Assembly: GCF_017255015.1 (NCBI RefSeq)
Contig: NZ_JAFKCS010000025.1
Coordinates: 1-52,166 of the forward strand
DNA: 52,166 nucleotides
Direction of reading: 5' to 3'
Source: Bowmanella yangjiangensis
GTDB lineage: Bacteria > Pseudomonadota > Gammaproteobacteria > Enterobacterales > Alteromonadaceae
The first letter of the stretch is position 1, and every line of letters starts with the position of its first letter. The position numbers were made by a program, and so were the translations under genes. The notes under the pieces are model-generated. The model worked only from the letters and a program-made list of their open reading frames with translations, was not told where the DNA came from and searched no databases. Of this stretch, positions 26,691 through 36,080 are shown one piece after another.

Positions 26691-29639
26691 TTATGACGCC
26701 ACACATGTCATATTTCGGCCCCCTTGTTTGGCCTGGTAGAGTGCAGTATCTGCGGCTTGTAACAATTGTTCCGTGTTTTGCCCATGGCGATATTCAGCAA
26801 GCCCCAGGCTAGCACTGAGCGTCAGACCCGTCGCTATTTCACTGCAATTTATATGCATAACAGCTAACCTCAATCTTTCCGCCAACTTAACACCAGCCTC
26901 CCTATCCGTATTGGGCAGTAGCACAGCAAATTCTTCGCCCCCCCAACGGGCAACCAGATCGACTTCACGACTATGATGACGTAACGTATTGGCTACCAGT
27001 TGCAATACCGCATCACCGGCGGCGTGCGACCAGTTGTCGTTAATCTGCTTAAAATGGTCTAGATCCAGTAACAACAGGCAAAAGGGTGCAGTTTGGCGAT
27101 TCGCCCGCGAGAATTCACGCTGCAAGGCTTCATCAAATGCGCGACGATTTGCCAGCCCCGTAAGACTGTCCTGTCTGGCTTGTTGTTCAAAGGCTTCAGC
27201 TTGCTGACGGATCTTTTCCAGCAACTGTGATTTATCCCAATTCGCTTGCTGAAGAGAAAAGGTCTGCTGCCGCAATGCCAATGTCTGTTCTTCCACTTTG
27301 TCTTGCAGACGTTGCGAAGCGCGCTGCAATGCCAGTAGCCGCCATTTAACTGCCACTATCAGCAATAACACGAATACGACGGATAATGCCAGCCAAAAGC
27401 CCGTTCGCTGCCATACTCGGGGAGGAATATAGAAGGTAATTTGCGCATCTGTGCCCACCCACTCTCCATTTGGATAGCTAGCCATCACGTGAAAGCGATA
27501 CTCACCCGGTGCCAGGCTGGTATATTCGGCACTATTGTGTGTGCCTCTTGACACCCAGGCCTTATCAAAACCATCCAGGCGGGTGCGATACCGAATGCGC
27601 TGAGACACCACATAACCTAAACCAGCAAATTGAAATTCTATACGGCTCACGCCTTCAGGCAGGATGAGTCGCTCAGACGGGATATAGTCTTTGCCATCAA
27701 CCTGCACATGTTCTATGACAACCGGCATGTTGTAATCACCAAATTGCCGGAGACGCTCGGGTTTAACCACAGACGCGCCCTTGGAGGTAGCAACCCAGAC
27801 ATGACCTTGTGCATTCAGACTCATCGCGGGATTTGAACCACCATTGGCCTGGGCACTGACCATACCGTCAGACTCGCCAAACAAGCTGTACTCCACCTGT
27901 CCACCTTGCCCGTCCAGAATGCCAGCCACTTGCGCAAAACTCAGTCTAAGAACACCTCTATTACTGCTCAGCCACAGATTGCCTAGTAAATCTTCACTCA
28001 CTTGAAAATACTTATCAAAAGGCATTCCAATGTCTCGACCTAGTATGGCTAAATGACCATCCCGGTATCGATAGCGAATCAGGCCACGGTCAGTGGCCAT
28101 CCATAGCGCCTGCTTGTCTGCCTGCTCATAAAGGTCAAAAACAAATTGCGCCCCATCCAAACCACTAATATCCAGAGGATACACCTTACCATCTTGCCAA
28201 CGGGCAACCCCCGTCGCGGTACCAATCCAGATACCATGCTGACTGGTTTCAAGTAAGGCCACTGCGAAATCACTGGGCAACCCATCCTCAACCTTTAAAG
28301 TCTTAAATTGTTTTCCCTTGAAGATGTTAACTCCTGATGCGGTAGCAACCCAAAGCCGTCCATCTTTGGCTGGTAGAATGGCTCGGACCTCGTTTGAGAG
28401 CAGCCCGTCATCACGAGCGATAAACTCTACTTCCTGACCATCCTGCCATTTAACCAAGCCATGGGTAAAAGTGCCCACCCACAGGCCGCCGTCAGGCGCT
28501 TCGGCCAAACTCAGTATGGTCTGACTGATCCGCTCACCGTTAAGTACTCTGATACCCGACTCGTCAATAAGATTGACGCCTTTGCTAGTGCCAATCCATA
28601 CCCGCTGCTGCGTATCAACCAATACTGTGCGCACAAAATTATCCGTCAGCCCCTGCGCTTGTGTCAGGGTTCGAAAGGCCGCATCGCGCAAACGGAACAG
28701 GCCACCATTAGTGCCTAGCCAAAGGCTGTTTTCACTGTCCTTGAACATGGCGGTGATACGCTCGTTCGGCAGGCCATCTTGTTGACCAAGGTGTTCTAAA
28801 CCGTATCGGCCCAGCCGGTAAACGCCATGGCCTATAGTTCCAAGCCATAGCTCATCCTCATCCATCAGCAATTTTGATATTGCGATATCGGTCAGTTGAC
28901 CATGCAAAAGGGTAAAGTTATCGCGGTCTTGTCGGTAGGCCCCGGCCTCTGTACCTACCAAAAGCCGCTGCTGGTTATCCAGTGTCAACGCAAAAATTGG
29001 CCCCGATGGCAGGCCTGGAACCTCGGTTAACCTGATTTTTTGTTTGTCGTCAACGACAAATAACCCATTAGCCGTTCCCACCCATATTCGGCCTTGCGCA
29101 TCTTCTTGTAAGCTGAATATGCTTAATGAACTGAGTCCCTGTTCAGCGGCAAAGTATGTTCTATTTCCTTCGTTGTCCTGGCGGACTAGTCCAGCGCCGT
29201 CAGTGCCAAACCAGAGATTCCCTTGCTTGTCACATAGCATACTGCGAATAAGGGCTGGCGCTATCTCCAGTGCCTGCCAAGCACCATTATGTTGAATACT
29301 TATCCCACCTCGGGCACTGGCAACCAATAATCCACCGTCACAATTCTGTTCCAGGGTATACACACCATCATCGGGGAGTTTAGTCAAATGGCCTCGGCCA
29401 AACGCCTTGAATTCCCGCCCATTAAAACGGCTGACCCCCTCCCAGGTTGCGAACCACAGATATCCGTCTTTTGTTTGAGCTATGCTGTTTATTGTATTGT
29501 GCGGTAAGCCATCCCTTGTCGTCCATTGCTCACGGAAAAAGTCATGCAGTCGGCCATCCGAAGCCAGAGCAAAAACGCTATTCAGCAGATTTAACAAACA
29601 AGCCAAGGCGAATATTCTGAGCACGGATTTCAGACTCAA
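26691..29639 (-). CDS. Propeller-sensor diguanylate cyclase (Reg_prop / Y_Y_Y / GGDEF)
   Basis: A 982-residue membrane-bound enzyme predicted to make cyclic di-GMP. After a signal peptide (cut about residue 25), residues 30-620 hold repeated two-component-regulator propeller units with the motif [DG]-x-[LI]-W-[LIVF]-[GA]-T, forming probably two beta-propellers in the periplasm. A Y_Y_Y domain (about 655-725), one transmembrane helix (about 730-750) and a coiled coil (about 755-805) follow. The GGDEF domain (about 820-975) has the active-site motif GGEEF (900-904) and an intact inhibitory I-site RxxD (R891-D894) five residues before it. The ligand is unknown; propeller sensors of this type often sense sugars or metabolites. 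The gene lies 90 bases upstream of the spondin operon on the same strand. Confidence 0.93.
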   Translation of the reverse strand: MSLKSVLRIFALACLLNLLNSVFALASDGRLHDFFREQWTTRDGLPHNTINSIAQTKDGYLWFATWEGVSRFNGREFKAFGRGHLTKLPDDGVYTLEQNCDGGLLVASARGGISIQHNGAWQALEIAPALIRSMLCDKQGNLWFGTDGAGLVRQDNEGNRTYFAAEQGLSSLSIFSLQEDAQGRIWVGTANGLFVVDDKQKIRLTEVPGLPSGPIFALTLDNQQRLLVGTEAGAYRQDRDNFTLLHGQLTDIAISKLLMDEDELWLGTIGHGVYRLGRYGLEHLGQQDGLPNERITAMFKDSENSLWLGTNGGLFRLRDAAFRTLTQAQGLTDNFVRTVLVDTQQRVWIGTSKGVNLIDESGIRVLNGERISQTILSLAEAPDGGLWVGTFTHGLVKWQDGQEVEFIARDDGLLSNEVRAILPAKDGRLWVATASGVNIFKGKQFKTLKVEDGLPSDFAVALLETSQHGIWIGTATGVARWQDGKVYPLDISGLDGAQFVFDLYEQADKQALWMATDRGLIRYRYRDGHLAILGRDIGMPFDKYFQVSEDLLGNLWLSSNRGVLRLSFAQVAGILDGQGGQVEYSLFGESDGMVSAQANGGSNPAMSLNAQGHVWVATSKGASVVKPERLRQFGDYNMPVVIEHVQVDGKDYIPSERLILPEGVSRIEFQFAGLGYVVSQRIRYRTRLDGFDKAWVSRGTHNSAEYTSLAPGEYRFHVMASYPNGEWVGTDAQITFYIPPRVWQRTGFWLALSVVFVLLLIVAVKWRLLALQRASQRLQDKVEEQTLALRQQTFSLQQANWDKSQLLEKIRQQAEAFEQQARQDSLTGLANRRAFDEALQREFSRANRQTAPFCLLLLDLDHFKQINDNWSHAAGDAVLQLVANTLRHHSREVDLVARWGGEEFAVLLPNTDREAGVKLAERLRLAVMHINCSEIATGLTLSASLGLAEYRHGQNTEQLLQAADTALYQAKQGGRNMTCVAS

Positions 29640-29780
29640 GATAGTTCCAACTACTTATTCGACCCGACAAACATTCATCGGGCAAGAAAATGGAGGGATG
29701 AAAACTGCCCAAAATCTATCCGCATGTCAACCAAATGCGACCAACAGATATTCAGGCAAGGCGGGTATCCCCGCTCCAGG

Positions 29781-30626
29781 TTAGTATAACAGGCTATATA
29801 ACTTACGGCGGTACTGACTTGCTAATGGGTCGCCACTGGGTAAGGCATTCAGGCAATCAAGCAACACTTTTCTGGCATCACCGAAAGCTAAATCCTGCTG
29901 CAGCACAGACATCAGTATATTCAGAGCCTCTTCAACCCGATTGGCTTGCTGAAATTGCACAGCCAGCTTCACTTTCAACTCCAGATTATCCGGCTGTTGC
30001 TCCAAGGCATCTTGCAGCGCTTTAATTTCAGGACTTTCTGCGGCTTGTTCTGCAAGTTCAATCCGCCCTTTCAGGCTTTGATACTGCGCGTCCTGATCAA
30101 CCATGCCAATGCTAGCCAATAATTCCTTAGCTTGTTGTATACGGCCAAGCACCAAATAAGCTTCGATCAAAACAAACTTAATATCTGCACGCTGTGTATC
30201 CAAATCATGGGCTTGTTTTGCCAAACCGTAGGCTTGCTGCGCATCGCCTTCATCGAGTAACAAGCGCGCCTGTTCCAGTAAGGTGTCAGCTGGACTGGGC
30301 AAATGCTTTTCCAGCATGGCACGAATCTCAGACTCGCTCTGCAACCCAGCAAAACCGTCTATAGGCTGTCCATCTTTGACAAGGATGACGGTAGGTAGGC
30401 TACGTACACCGAATTGCATCGCAATTTGTTGCTGCTCATCACAGTTGACCTTAGCCAAAATTAAGTGCTGGGCATACTCGCCAGCCAACTTTGCCAGTAT
30501 TGGCATCAGGTTTTTGCATGGTTCACACCAATCAGCCCAAAAATCAACCATAACCAGTTTTTGCTGAGAGGCTTCCAACATCACTTGCTGAAAATTGTTC
30601 AAATCAACGTGAATAATATTTTCCAC
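29781..30626 (-). CDS. cnoX: CnoX/YbbN-type thioredoxin-TPR co-chaperone
   Basis: An N-terminal thioredoxin domain (1-105) is joined to tetratricopeptide-like helices (about 115-280). In E. coli CnoX protects substrates from over-oxidation and hands them to GroEL or DnaK. I take the GTG at 30626 (281 residues, MENIIHVDL), which has GGAAAG five bases upstream; a TTG four codons earlier has no such site. The active site is WCEPC (C34, C37), so both redox cysteines are present, unlike E. coli YbbN, where the motif is SQHC. The gene stands alone between the cyclase and purEK. Confidence 0.93.
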   Translation of the reverse strand: MENIIHVDLNNFQQVMLEASQQKLVMVDFWADWCEPCKNLMPILAKLAGEYAQHLILAKVNCDEQQQIAMQFGVRSLPTVILVKDGQPIDGFAGLQSESEIRAMLEKHLPSPADTLLEQARLLLDEGDAQQAYGLAKQAHDLDTQRADIKFVLIEAYLVLGRIQQAKELLASIGMVDQDAQYQSLKGRIELAEQAAESPEIKALQDALEQQPDNLELKVKLAVQFQQANRVEEALNILMSVLQQDLAFGDARKVLLDCLNALPSGDPLASQYRRKLYSLLY

Positions 30627-30714
30627 AATTCTTTCCAAAATTAGACATCCAGATGGTGTTACCTGAGATTATCGGGACAAAAAACACTTTTACAAGACTC
30701 TATCCTGATACAAC

Positions 30715-30733
30715 AAAGGGCCGTCAGGCCCTT
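30715..30733 (-). terminator. Weak terminator after purK
   Basis: The hairpin AAGGGCC-GTCA-GGCCCTT (30716-30733) lies just downstream of the purK stop. On the minus strand only a broken T-run (TGTTGT) follows, so termination may be partial. Confidence 0.5.
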
Positions 30734-30735
30734 CA

Positions 30736-31875
30736 TCAGATGGATTGCAGTTTCTGACCTTCAGCGCGCAAATGCGGAAAGTGGCTGTCAGGAAGATAAT
30801 CTGCCAGATCCAACATAATCCGGCCTAACTTCGCATAGTTTTCGCCAACCAGATTAATATGCCCCATCTTGCGTTTGACTCGGACGCTTTTGCCGTACCA
30901 ATGCAAATGGCAGCCGCCGATCTTCAGCAGTTCCAAATTGAGTTTGTCATAGCCAATAATATTAACCATAGCGCTGGCACCGAATGCCTGCGTATCACCT
31001 AATGGCAAACCACAAATAGCGCGTAGGTGATTCTCAAATTGGCAGGTGTCAGCCCCTTGCATGCTCCAATGCCCTGAATTGTGTACACGCGGTGCAATTT
31101 CATTGACCAAAAGTTGTTCCCCAACCTGGAAAAACTCAACAGCCAAGACGCCGATATAACCCAGTCCGTCAGCCAGACGCGTGAAAATATCCTCAGCTTG
31201 CGCGGTCAATGCAGCACTGCACCCTGGAGCCGGAGCGATAGACACATGCAACTGCCCCTGATGATGCAGATTTTCTGCCAGCGGATAAAACTTAACCAGG
31301 CCTTCCTTGCTGCGTATACCAACCAAAGACACTTCTCGGTCAAACAGGGACATCTGCTCAACTACAAGGGGAACAGTATGCAAATCCAGTCCCGCCAATT
31401 CCTGTTTCAGGGCAGGTAAATCCTGGCGAGAGGCCAGACGCCACTGGCCATAACCATCGTACCCATCGCGGCTGGCTTTTAAGATAAGCTTCTCACCCAG
31501 CGCATCAACGACTTCATCCAATTGTGCTACATCATCAACGATTCGGTGAGCGCAGTTAGGGATAGCCAAACGCTCAAGCAAACGCTTTTCCCGTACCCGG
31601 TCAGCCCCGGTCAGGATAGCTTCCATTCCAGGCAACAACTTGCCTGTTTTTCGCGCCTGCTCCAGAAGATCTTCGGGAATATGTTCAAACTCCACAGAGA
31701 TCGCATCAGCATCAAGCATGGCTTCGTCCAAGGTAATGGACAAAGGCATTTTGCTGACCGGATTAACGACAATCCTTGACCCTACATCAACGGCTGAAAC
31801 TTCAATTCCCAACGGTGCCCCTGCCAGGTACATCATCCTGGCTAACTGGCCGGCACCAAAGATCAAGACCTTCAT
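30736..31875 (-). CDS. purK: N5-carboxyaminoimidazole ribonucleotide synthetase
   Basis: PurK converts aminoimidazole ribonucleotide, ATP and bicarbonate to N5-CAIR in purine synthesis. The 379-residue product is an ATP-grasp enzyme: N-terminal [14 protein letters not shown], the [13 protein letters not shown] glycine-rich ATP loop (about 130-150), and the metal-binding [15 protein letters not shown] (about 255-270). Its ATG overlaps the purE stop (31872-31875), so translation is coupled. Confidence 0.98.
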   Translation of the reverse strand: MKVLIFGAGQLARMMYLAGAPLGIEVSAVDVGSRIVVNPVSKMPLSITLDEAMLDADAISVEFEHIPEDLLEQARKTGKLLPGMEAILTGADRVREKRLLERLAIPNCAHRIVDDVAQLDEVVDALGEKLILKASRDGYDGYGQWRLASRQDLPALKQELAGLDLHTVPLVVEQMSLFDREVSLVGIRSKEGLVKFYPLAENLHHQGQLHVSIAPAPGCSAALTAQAEDIFTRLADGLGYIGVLAVEFFQVGEQLLVNEIAPRVHNSGHWSMQGADTCQFENHLRAICGLPLGDTQAFGASAMVNIIGYDKLNLELLKIGGCHLHWYGKSVRVKRKMGHINLVGENYAKLGRIMLDLADYLPDSHFPHLRAEGQKLQSI

Positions 31876-32366
31876 TCAGGCAACTCCAGGGTTTGATTAG
31901 CTAAAACCATGTCCGTCTGAGCCTTGCGAAATGCTTTAATGCGTTCAGTGAGCGCTTTATCACTAACCGCCAGTATTTGCGCTGCCAGTAACCCTGCATT
32001 AGCCGCACCGGCCTCTCCAATGGCCAAAGTCCCCACAGCAACACCTTTAGGCATCTGCACAATAGAATACAGCGAATCAACGCCACTCAAGGCTTTTGAC
32101 TTTACTGGCACGCCTAATACAGGCAAATGAGTATGCGCCGCAATCATGCCTGGCAAATGCGCAGCACCACCAGCACCGGCAATGATGACCTCAAAGCCCT
32201 GCTCGGCCGCACTATTGGCAAACTCACACAACAGATCAGGTGTGCGGTGCGCAGACACAACTCTGGCAGTAAAATCCACACCTAGCTCTTTCAACATCAG
32301 GGCGGCCTGCTGCATGGTAGGCCAGTCTGACTGCGACCCCATCACAATGGCGACTTTGGGCATCAT
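31872..32366 (-). CDS. purE: N5-carboxyaminoimidazole ribonucleotide mutase
   Basis: PurE (class I) moves the carboxyl group of N5-CAIR to C4, giving CAIR, directly after PurK in purine synthesis. The 164-residue product has the [14 protein letters not shown] nucleotide-binding segment, the catalytic histidine region SAHRTPD (about 43-49) and the [11 protein letters not shown] loop. It is the first gene of the purEK pair. I looked for a PurR operator (ACGCAAACGTTTGCGT-like) upstream and found none. Confidence 0.98.
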   Translation of the reverse strand: MMPKVAIVMGSQSDWPTMQQAALMLKELGVDFTARVVSAHRTPDLLCEFANSAAEQGFEVIIAGAGGAAHLPGMIAAHTHLPVLGVPVKSKALSGVDSLYSIVQMPKGVAVGTLAIGEAGAANAGLLAAQILAVSDKALTERIKAFRKAQTDMVLANQTLELPE

Positions 32367-32580
32367 AGCTCCTCATTAATTCACAAAAAGCAAACCAACC
32401 GGGTAAGGTCTCTATGCCTTAGCCTGCAGGCTGGAAAAACAGATGCGCGATTGTACATTAAACTGCCCCTCAGCCAAAGCGCCACCAAGGTCTACAGTGA
32501 TTGAACCCTTAGGAATTGTTATTCCGTCGTAAAGCCGCCAGGTGACCACTTGAAAATCAATCAGTTAAGCCATAAATATG
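32367..32580. other. purE-nhaA divergent intergenic region
   Basis: This stretch holds the promoters of purE (leftward) and nhaA (rightward), but I cannot fix convincing -35/-10 pairs for either. No gene is visible. The part nearest nhaA is described separately as a possible structured leader. Confidence 0.4.
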
Positions 32581-32694
32581 CGCACTGACCGGCAAACTTG
32601 AACCGCTTTTACTGGCGGCGGCCTCAGGAATAGCTGACAATAATACCGGGACGCAGACCAGCCCCCTTATAACGAATAATGGAGTCACGCCCCT
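32581..32694 (+). promoter_or_regulatory. Possible structured leader (riboswitch candidate) of nhaA
   Basis: The roughly 110 bases before nhaA can form a stem CCGC/GCGG (32603-32606 and 32615-32618) and a stem GCTG/CAGC (32633-32636 and 32658-32661) enclosing an A-rich and GGGACGCAGAC-containing loop. GGCG (32614-32617) can pair with CGCC (32689-32692) beside the Shine-Dalgarno sequence GGAG (32681-32684). Families of Li+/Na+-related riboswitches (nhaA-I, nhaA-II) are known upstream of nhaA genes, so this is a reasonable candidate. I do not remember their consensus well enough to assign one. Confidence 0.35.
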
Positions 32695-33870
32695 ATGAAT
32701 GCATTGAAGGACTTTTTCAAACTGGAGTCAGCGAGCGGCATCTTACTGATGATTGCCGCCGCCCTCGCCCTTATCGTAGCCAACTCTCCACTGGCTGCGC
32801 TGTATGACTCATTTCTAAATATTCCGGTGGCCGTGCAAGTGGGCAAACTGGAAATTGCCAAGCCGCTGTTGCTGTGGATAAACGACGGTTTTATGGCGAT
32901 CTTCTTCTTTCTGGTTGGCTTGGAATTAAAACGCGAAATACGTTCCGGCCAGTTATCTAAACCTGACAACATAATGCTTCCGGCTATTGGTGCGCTGGGC
33001 GGCATGGTTGTGCCAGCGGCTATCTACGTATTTTTCACCATCGGTGATGATCATGCCTTATCTGGCTGGGCGATTCCGGCTGCTACAGATATCGCCTTTG
33101 CCTTGGGTGTGTTAGCACTACTGGGAAGCCGAATTCCCACCAGCCTGAAAATATTTTTGGTTTCCCTGGCCATTATTGATGACATCGGCGCCATTTTGAT
33201 TATCGCGCTGTTTTACACTAACAATATTTCTACCGGGCCTTTGATAGTAGCTGGCCTTAGCCTGTTTGTACTGTGGTGGATGAACAAGCGCAATGTCACA
33301 GAAATCGCATCTTATGTATTGATTGGTGTTGTGCTTTGGGTTGCTATGCTTAAATCTGGTGTGCACGCTACGTTGGCAGGTGTACTACTAGCCTTCTTCA
33401 TACCCATGTATGACAAGAAAAAAGCCGGATATCTTCCGGTCCAGGAGTTGGAGCACAGCCTTCATCCTGCCGTAGCCTATGTCATCCTGCCTTTATTTGC
33501 CTTCGCCAATGCTGGCATCAATTTCTCAGATATGGGTATGGAGTCTATTGCACATCCGGTAACCCTTGGGGTTCTGCTCGGGTTGTTTGTTGGTAAGCAA
33601 GTGGGCGTTTTTGGTTTCTGCTATGTCGCAATAAAATTGAAACTGACCAAGCTCCCCTCAGATATCAGCATGATACAGTTGTACGGTACAGCCTTGCTGT
33701 GCGGTGTAGGTTTTACCATGAGTTTGTTCATAGGTTCATTAGCCTTTGAAGAAACTGGAATGAAATTAGCCTTTGATGAGCGTGTAGGCATACTTGGCGG
33801 TTCATTGCTTTCAGCGGTGGCCGGTTACCTGGTCCTACGTATGTGCTGCAAAGATAAAAACGCAGCCTGA
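32695..33870 (+). CDS. nhaA: Na+/H+ antiporter NhaA
   Basis: An inner-membrane antiporter that expels Na+ (or Li+) in exchange for protons, important for pH and salt balance. The 391-residue product starts MNALKDFFKLESASGILL and has about twelve hydrophobic segments. The ion-binding aspartate pair is present in SLAIIDDIGAI (about 162-163), as is the conserved FFLVGLELKREI of TM2. GGAG lies ten bases before the ATG. The stop codon lies inside a terminator hairpin shared with the convergent gene. Confidence 0.98.
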   Translation: MNALKDFFKLESASGILLMIAAALALIVANSPLAALYDSFLNIPVAVQVGKLEIAKPLLLWINDGFMAIFFFLVGLELKREIRSGQLSKPDNIMLPAIGALGGMVVPAAIYVFFTIGDDHALSGWAIPAATDIAFALGVLALLGSRIPTSLKIFLVSLAIIDDIGAILIIALFYTNNISTGPLIVAGLSLFVLWWMNKRNVTEIASYVLIGVVLWVAMLKSGVHATLAGVLLAFFIPMYDKKKAGYLPVQELEHSLHPAVAYVILPLFAFANAGINFSDMGMESIAHPVTLGVLLGLFVGKQVGVFGFCYVAIKLKLTKLPSDISMIQLYGTALLCGVGFTMSLFIGSLAFEETGMKLAFDERVGILGGSLLSAVAGYLVLRMCCKDKNAA

Positions 33871-33890
33871 TTACTCAGGCTGCGTTTCTT
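33854..33890. terminator. Bidirectional terminator overlapping two stop codons
   Basis: The perfect stem CGCAGCCTGA/TCAGGCTGCG with loop TTAC (33861-33884) is flanked by an A-run on the left (T-run for the minus strand) and TTTCTT on the right. The TGA of nhaA is in the left arm and the TAA of the convergent small gene is in the loop. Confidence 0.85.
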
Positions 33891-34116
33891 CCTGACCTGC
33901 ATTTTGGGGCACTTGCAATAACTGCAGTGCCCCCCGACAACCTACTAAGGCCTTTTCATGGTCCATTATTTCCAAGGCCTGTTCAATAATCAAAGCCAGC
34001 TCTGGCAGGGTGTCATGCAAGGGCCCCGCGAGCAGTTCAACTTGTTGCAAGGCTTCAACATCTGAGCTTTCCAACAGTTGCTGATAATCTCCTTCAGCGT
34101 CTTTGCGCAATTGCAT
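33871..34116 (-). CDS. Small acidic leucine/glutamine-rich protein, unknown
   Basis: An 81-residue reading frame rich in Leu, Gln and Glu, probably all helical, with no signal peptide or recognised domain. It has its own terminator, but the Shine-Dalgarno sequence is poor, so the start is uncertain. It may be a genuine lineage-specific gene; I would not exclude a chance frame. Confidence 0.45.
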   Translation of the reverse strand: MQLRKDAEGDYQQLLESSDVEALQQVELLAGPLHDTLPELALIIEQALEIMDHEKALVGCRGALQLLQVPQNAGQEETQPE

Positions 34117-34366
34117 TGGCAGTCATGGCAATGATGGGCAAGCTATCATTCCCCAGCACTTGTCTTATCGCCCAGGTCACCGCGTAACCATCCATTTGAA
34201 GCTTATCACCATATTTTTATCTGGTGCTTAGCTTCGATATTAGTCTGAAGATTCATTGCTGTTGAAAACAAACAGGCGCTTGAAAAGTGTCCTGACCATC
34301 CCAACCTTTGAACGATCGCTTAATCCTAAGCCACCATCCTGCCACACCAAACTGGATAATCAAAAA

Positions 34367-35317
34367 ATGCGAAATGCTTTGGAAATTAAGGGGCTGCGTA
34401 AAACCTACAGAGGTAATGTAGAAGCCCTTAAAGGTATAGACCTGACTGTAAAGGAAGGCGACTTTTTTGCCCTGTTAGGGCCCAATGGAGCGGGTAAATC
34501 GACCACCATTGGCATTATCGCCAGCCTGGTTAACAAGTCAGACGGCAAAGTCGTGATATTTGGCGATGATATGGATAAAGATCTGGTTAAGGCCAAGTCG
34601 CATATTGGCTTAGTGCCGCAGGAATTCAATTTTAATCAGTTTGAGACCTTACTGCAGATTGTTTGCAATCAGGCGGGTTATTATGGGGTTCCACGCCCGC
34701 TTGCCTTACAGCGCGCAGAAAAATACCTCAAACAGCTGGATTTATGGGAAAAGCGCAATATGGCGGCCCGTACCTTATCCGGCGGTATGAAGCGGCGTTT
34801 GATGATCGCAAGGGCCTTAATGCACGAGCCCAAAGTACTAATTCTGGATGAGCCCACAGCCGGTGTAGATATAGAAATCCGTCGCTCTATGTGGACCTTC
34901 CTGCAGGAGATAAACCGTCAGGGCATTACTATTATCCTGACCACCCATTATCTGGAAGAAGCGGAGATGCTGTGTCGTAATATCGCTATTATCGACAAAG
35001 GTCGCATCATCGAAAACACCAGCATGAAAGGTCTGTTGTCCAAACTGAATATTGAAACTTTCATTCTCGACCTGCCCGCCAACAGCCTGAAACCGCAGTT
35101 GCAGGGCTTTGCCTACCGTCAAACTGATGACCATACATTGGAAGTGGATGTCCCCAAAGCAACGGGTCTGAATGGCGTATTCAGCCAACTTTCCGAACAA
35201 GGTATTCAAGTGCTGAGTATGCGTAATAAATCCAACCGACTAGAAGAGCTATTTGTTCGTCTTGTCGAAGACGGTCGCACCCAAACTTCGGCTTCCAAGG
35301 AGGCACAACATGGCTAA
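34367..35317 (+). CDS. yadG: YadG-type ABC transporter ATP-binding protein
   Basis: The ATPase of a two-gene ABC-2 exporter. The ATG at 34367 gives 316 residues beginning MRNALEIKGLRKTYRG, in line with E. coli YadG; the frame can be extended to 34256 but without similarity. Walker A is GPNGAGKST (about 41-49), the signature LSGGMKRR, Walker B VLILDEP and the switch histidine TTHY. It overlaps yadH by eight bases. The substrate is unknown. In E. coli yadGH also lies close to the pan genes, so the neighbourhood is conserved. Confidence 0.95.
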   Translation: MRNALEIKGLRKTYRGNVEALKGIDLTVKEGDFFALLGPNGAGKSTTIGIIASLVNKSDGKVVIFGDDMDKDLVKAKSHIGLVPQEFNFNQFETLLQIVCNQAGYYGVPRPLALQRAEKYLKQLDLWEKRNMAARTLSGGMKRRLMIARALMHEPKVLILDEPTAGVDIEIRRSMWTFLQEINRQGITIILTTHYLEEAEMLCRNIAIIDKGRIIENTSMKGLLSKLNIETFILDLPANSLKPQLQGFAYRQTDDHTLEVDVPKATGLNGVFSQLSEQGIQVLSMRNKSNRLEELFVRLVEDGRTQTSASKEAQHG

Positions 35318-36080
35318 TTTGCAGTTTACCGCCCTTAAAACCCTGTGGCGTAAGGAATGCACACGTTTTTTGCGCATTTGGGTGCAAACTTTGGTACCTC
35401 CCGCCATTACCATGAGCCTGTACTTTGTGATTTTCGGTAGCCTGATCGGTAGCCGCATTGGCGAGATGGGTGGCTTCAGCTATATGGAGTTTATTGTGCC
35501 CGGCCTGATTATGATGTCGGTGATCACCAATGCTTACGCCAATGTGTCATCGTCCTTCTTCAGCGCCAAATTTCAGCGTAACGTTGAAGAGCTTCTGGTC
35601 GCTCCATTGTCTAACTGGATAATCATCCTCGGCTTTGTTGGTGGCGGCGTCGCCCGTGCCTTATTGGTTGGACTGATTGTAACCCTGGTATCACTGTTAT
35701 TCGTGGATATACAGATTCACCACCCAGTGATGCTGGTCGCCACACTGGTATTAACCGCCACTTTGTTTGCGGCCGCAGGGCTGGTGAATGCGGTTTATGC
35801 CAAAACCTTTGATGACATCAGTGTGATCCCTACCTTTGTACTGACCCCACTCACCTATTTGGGCGGTGTATTTTACTCATTAATCCTGCTGCCTGAATTC
35901 TGGCAATGGGTAAGTAAAGCTAACCCCATAGTGTATATGGTCAATGGTTTCCGTTATGGTTTCCTGGGCGTGTCCGATGTAGGCATTGGCACCTCCATCG
36001 CGGTGCTGCTAGCCTTTAATCTGGCGTTATTCGCCACCGCATGGCATCTGATCAATAAAGGCGTGGGGATCCGTAGCTGA
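35310..36080 (+). CDS. yadH: YadH-type ABC-2 exporter permease
   Basis: The membrane subunit partnering YadG. The ATG at 35310 has AAGGAGG six bases upstream and gives 256 residues; a frame extension upstream lies inside yadG. Six membrane helices are visible, with the ABC-2 features NPIVYMVNGFRYGFLG near the end and the short coupling helix regions. Its stop codon shares one base with the start of the methyltransferase gene (TGATG). Confidence 0.95.
   Translation: MANLQFTALKTLWRKECTRFLRIWVQTLVPPAITMSLYFVIFGSLIGSRIGEMGGFSYMEFIVPGLIMMSVITNAYANVSSSFFSAKFQRNVEELLVAPLSNWIIILGFVGGGVARALLVGLIVTLVSLLFVDIQIHHPVMLVATLVLTATLFAAAGLVNAVYAKTFDDISVIPTFVLTPLTYLGGVFYSLILLPEFWQWVSKANPIVYMVNGFRYGFLGVSDVGIGTSIAVLLAFNLALFATAWHLINKGVGIRS

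Noticed and set aside
32367-32580. PurR operator or purine riboswitch upstream of purE
   Set aside because: I found no palindrome like the PurR box and no purine-aptamer core.
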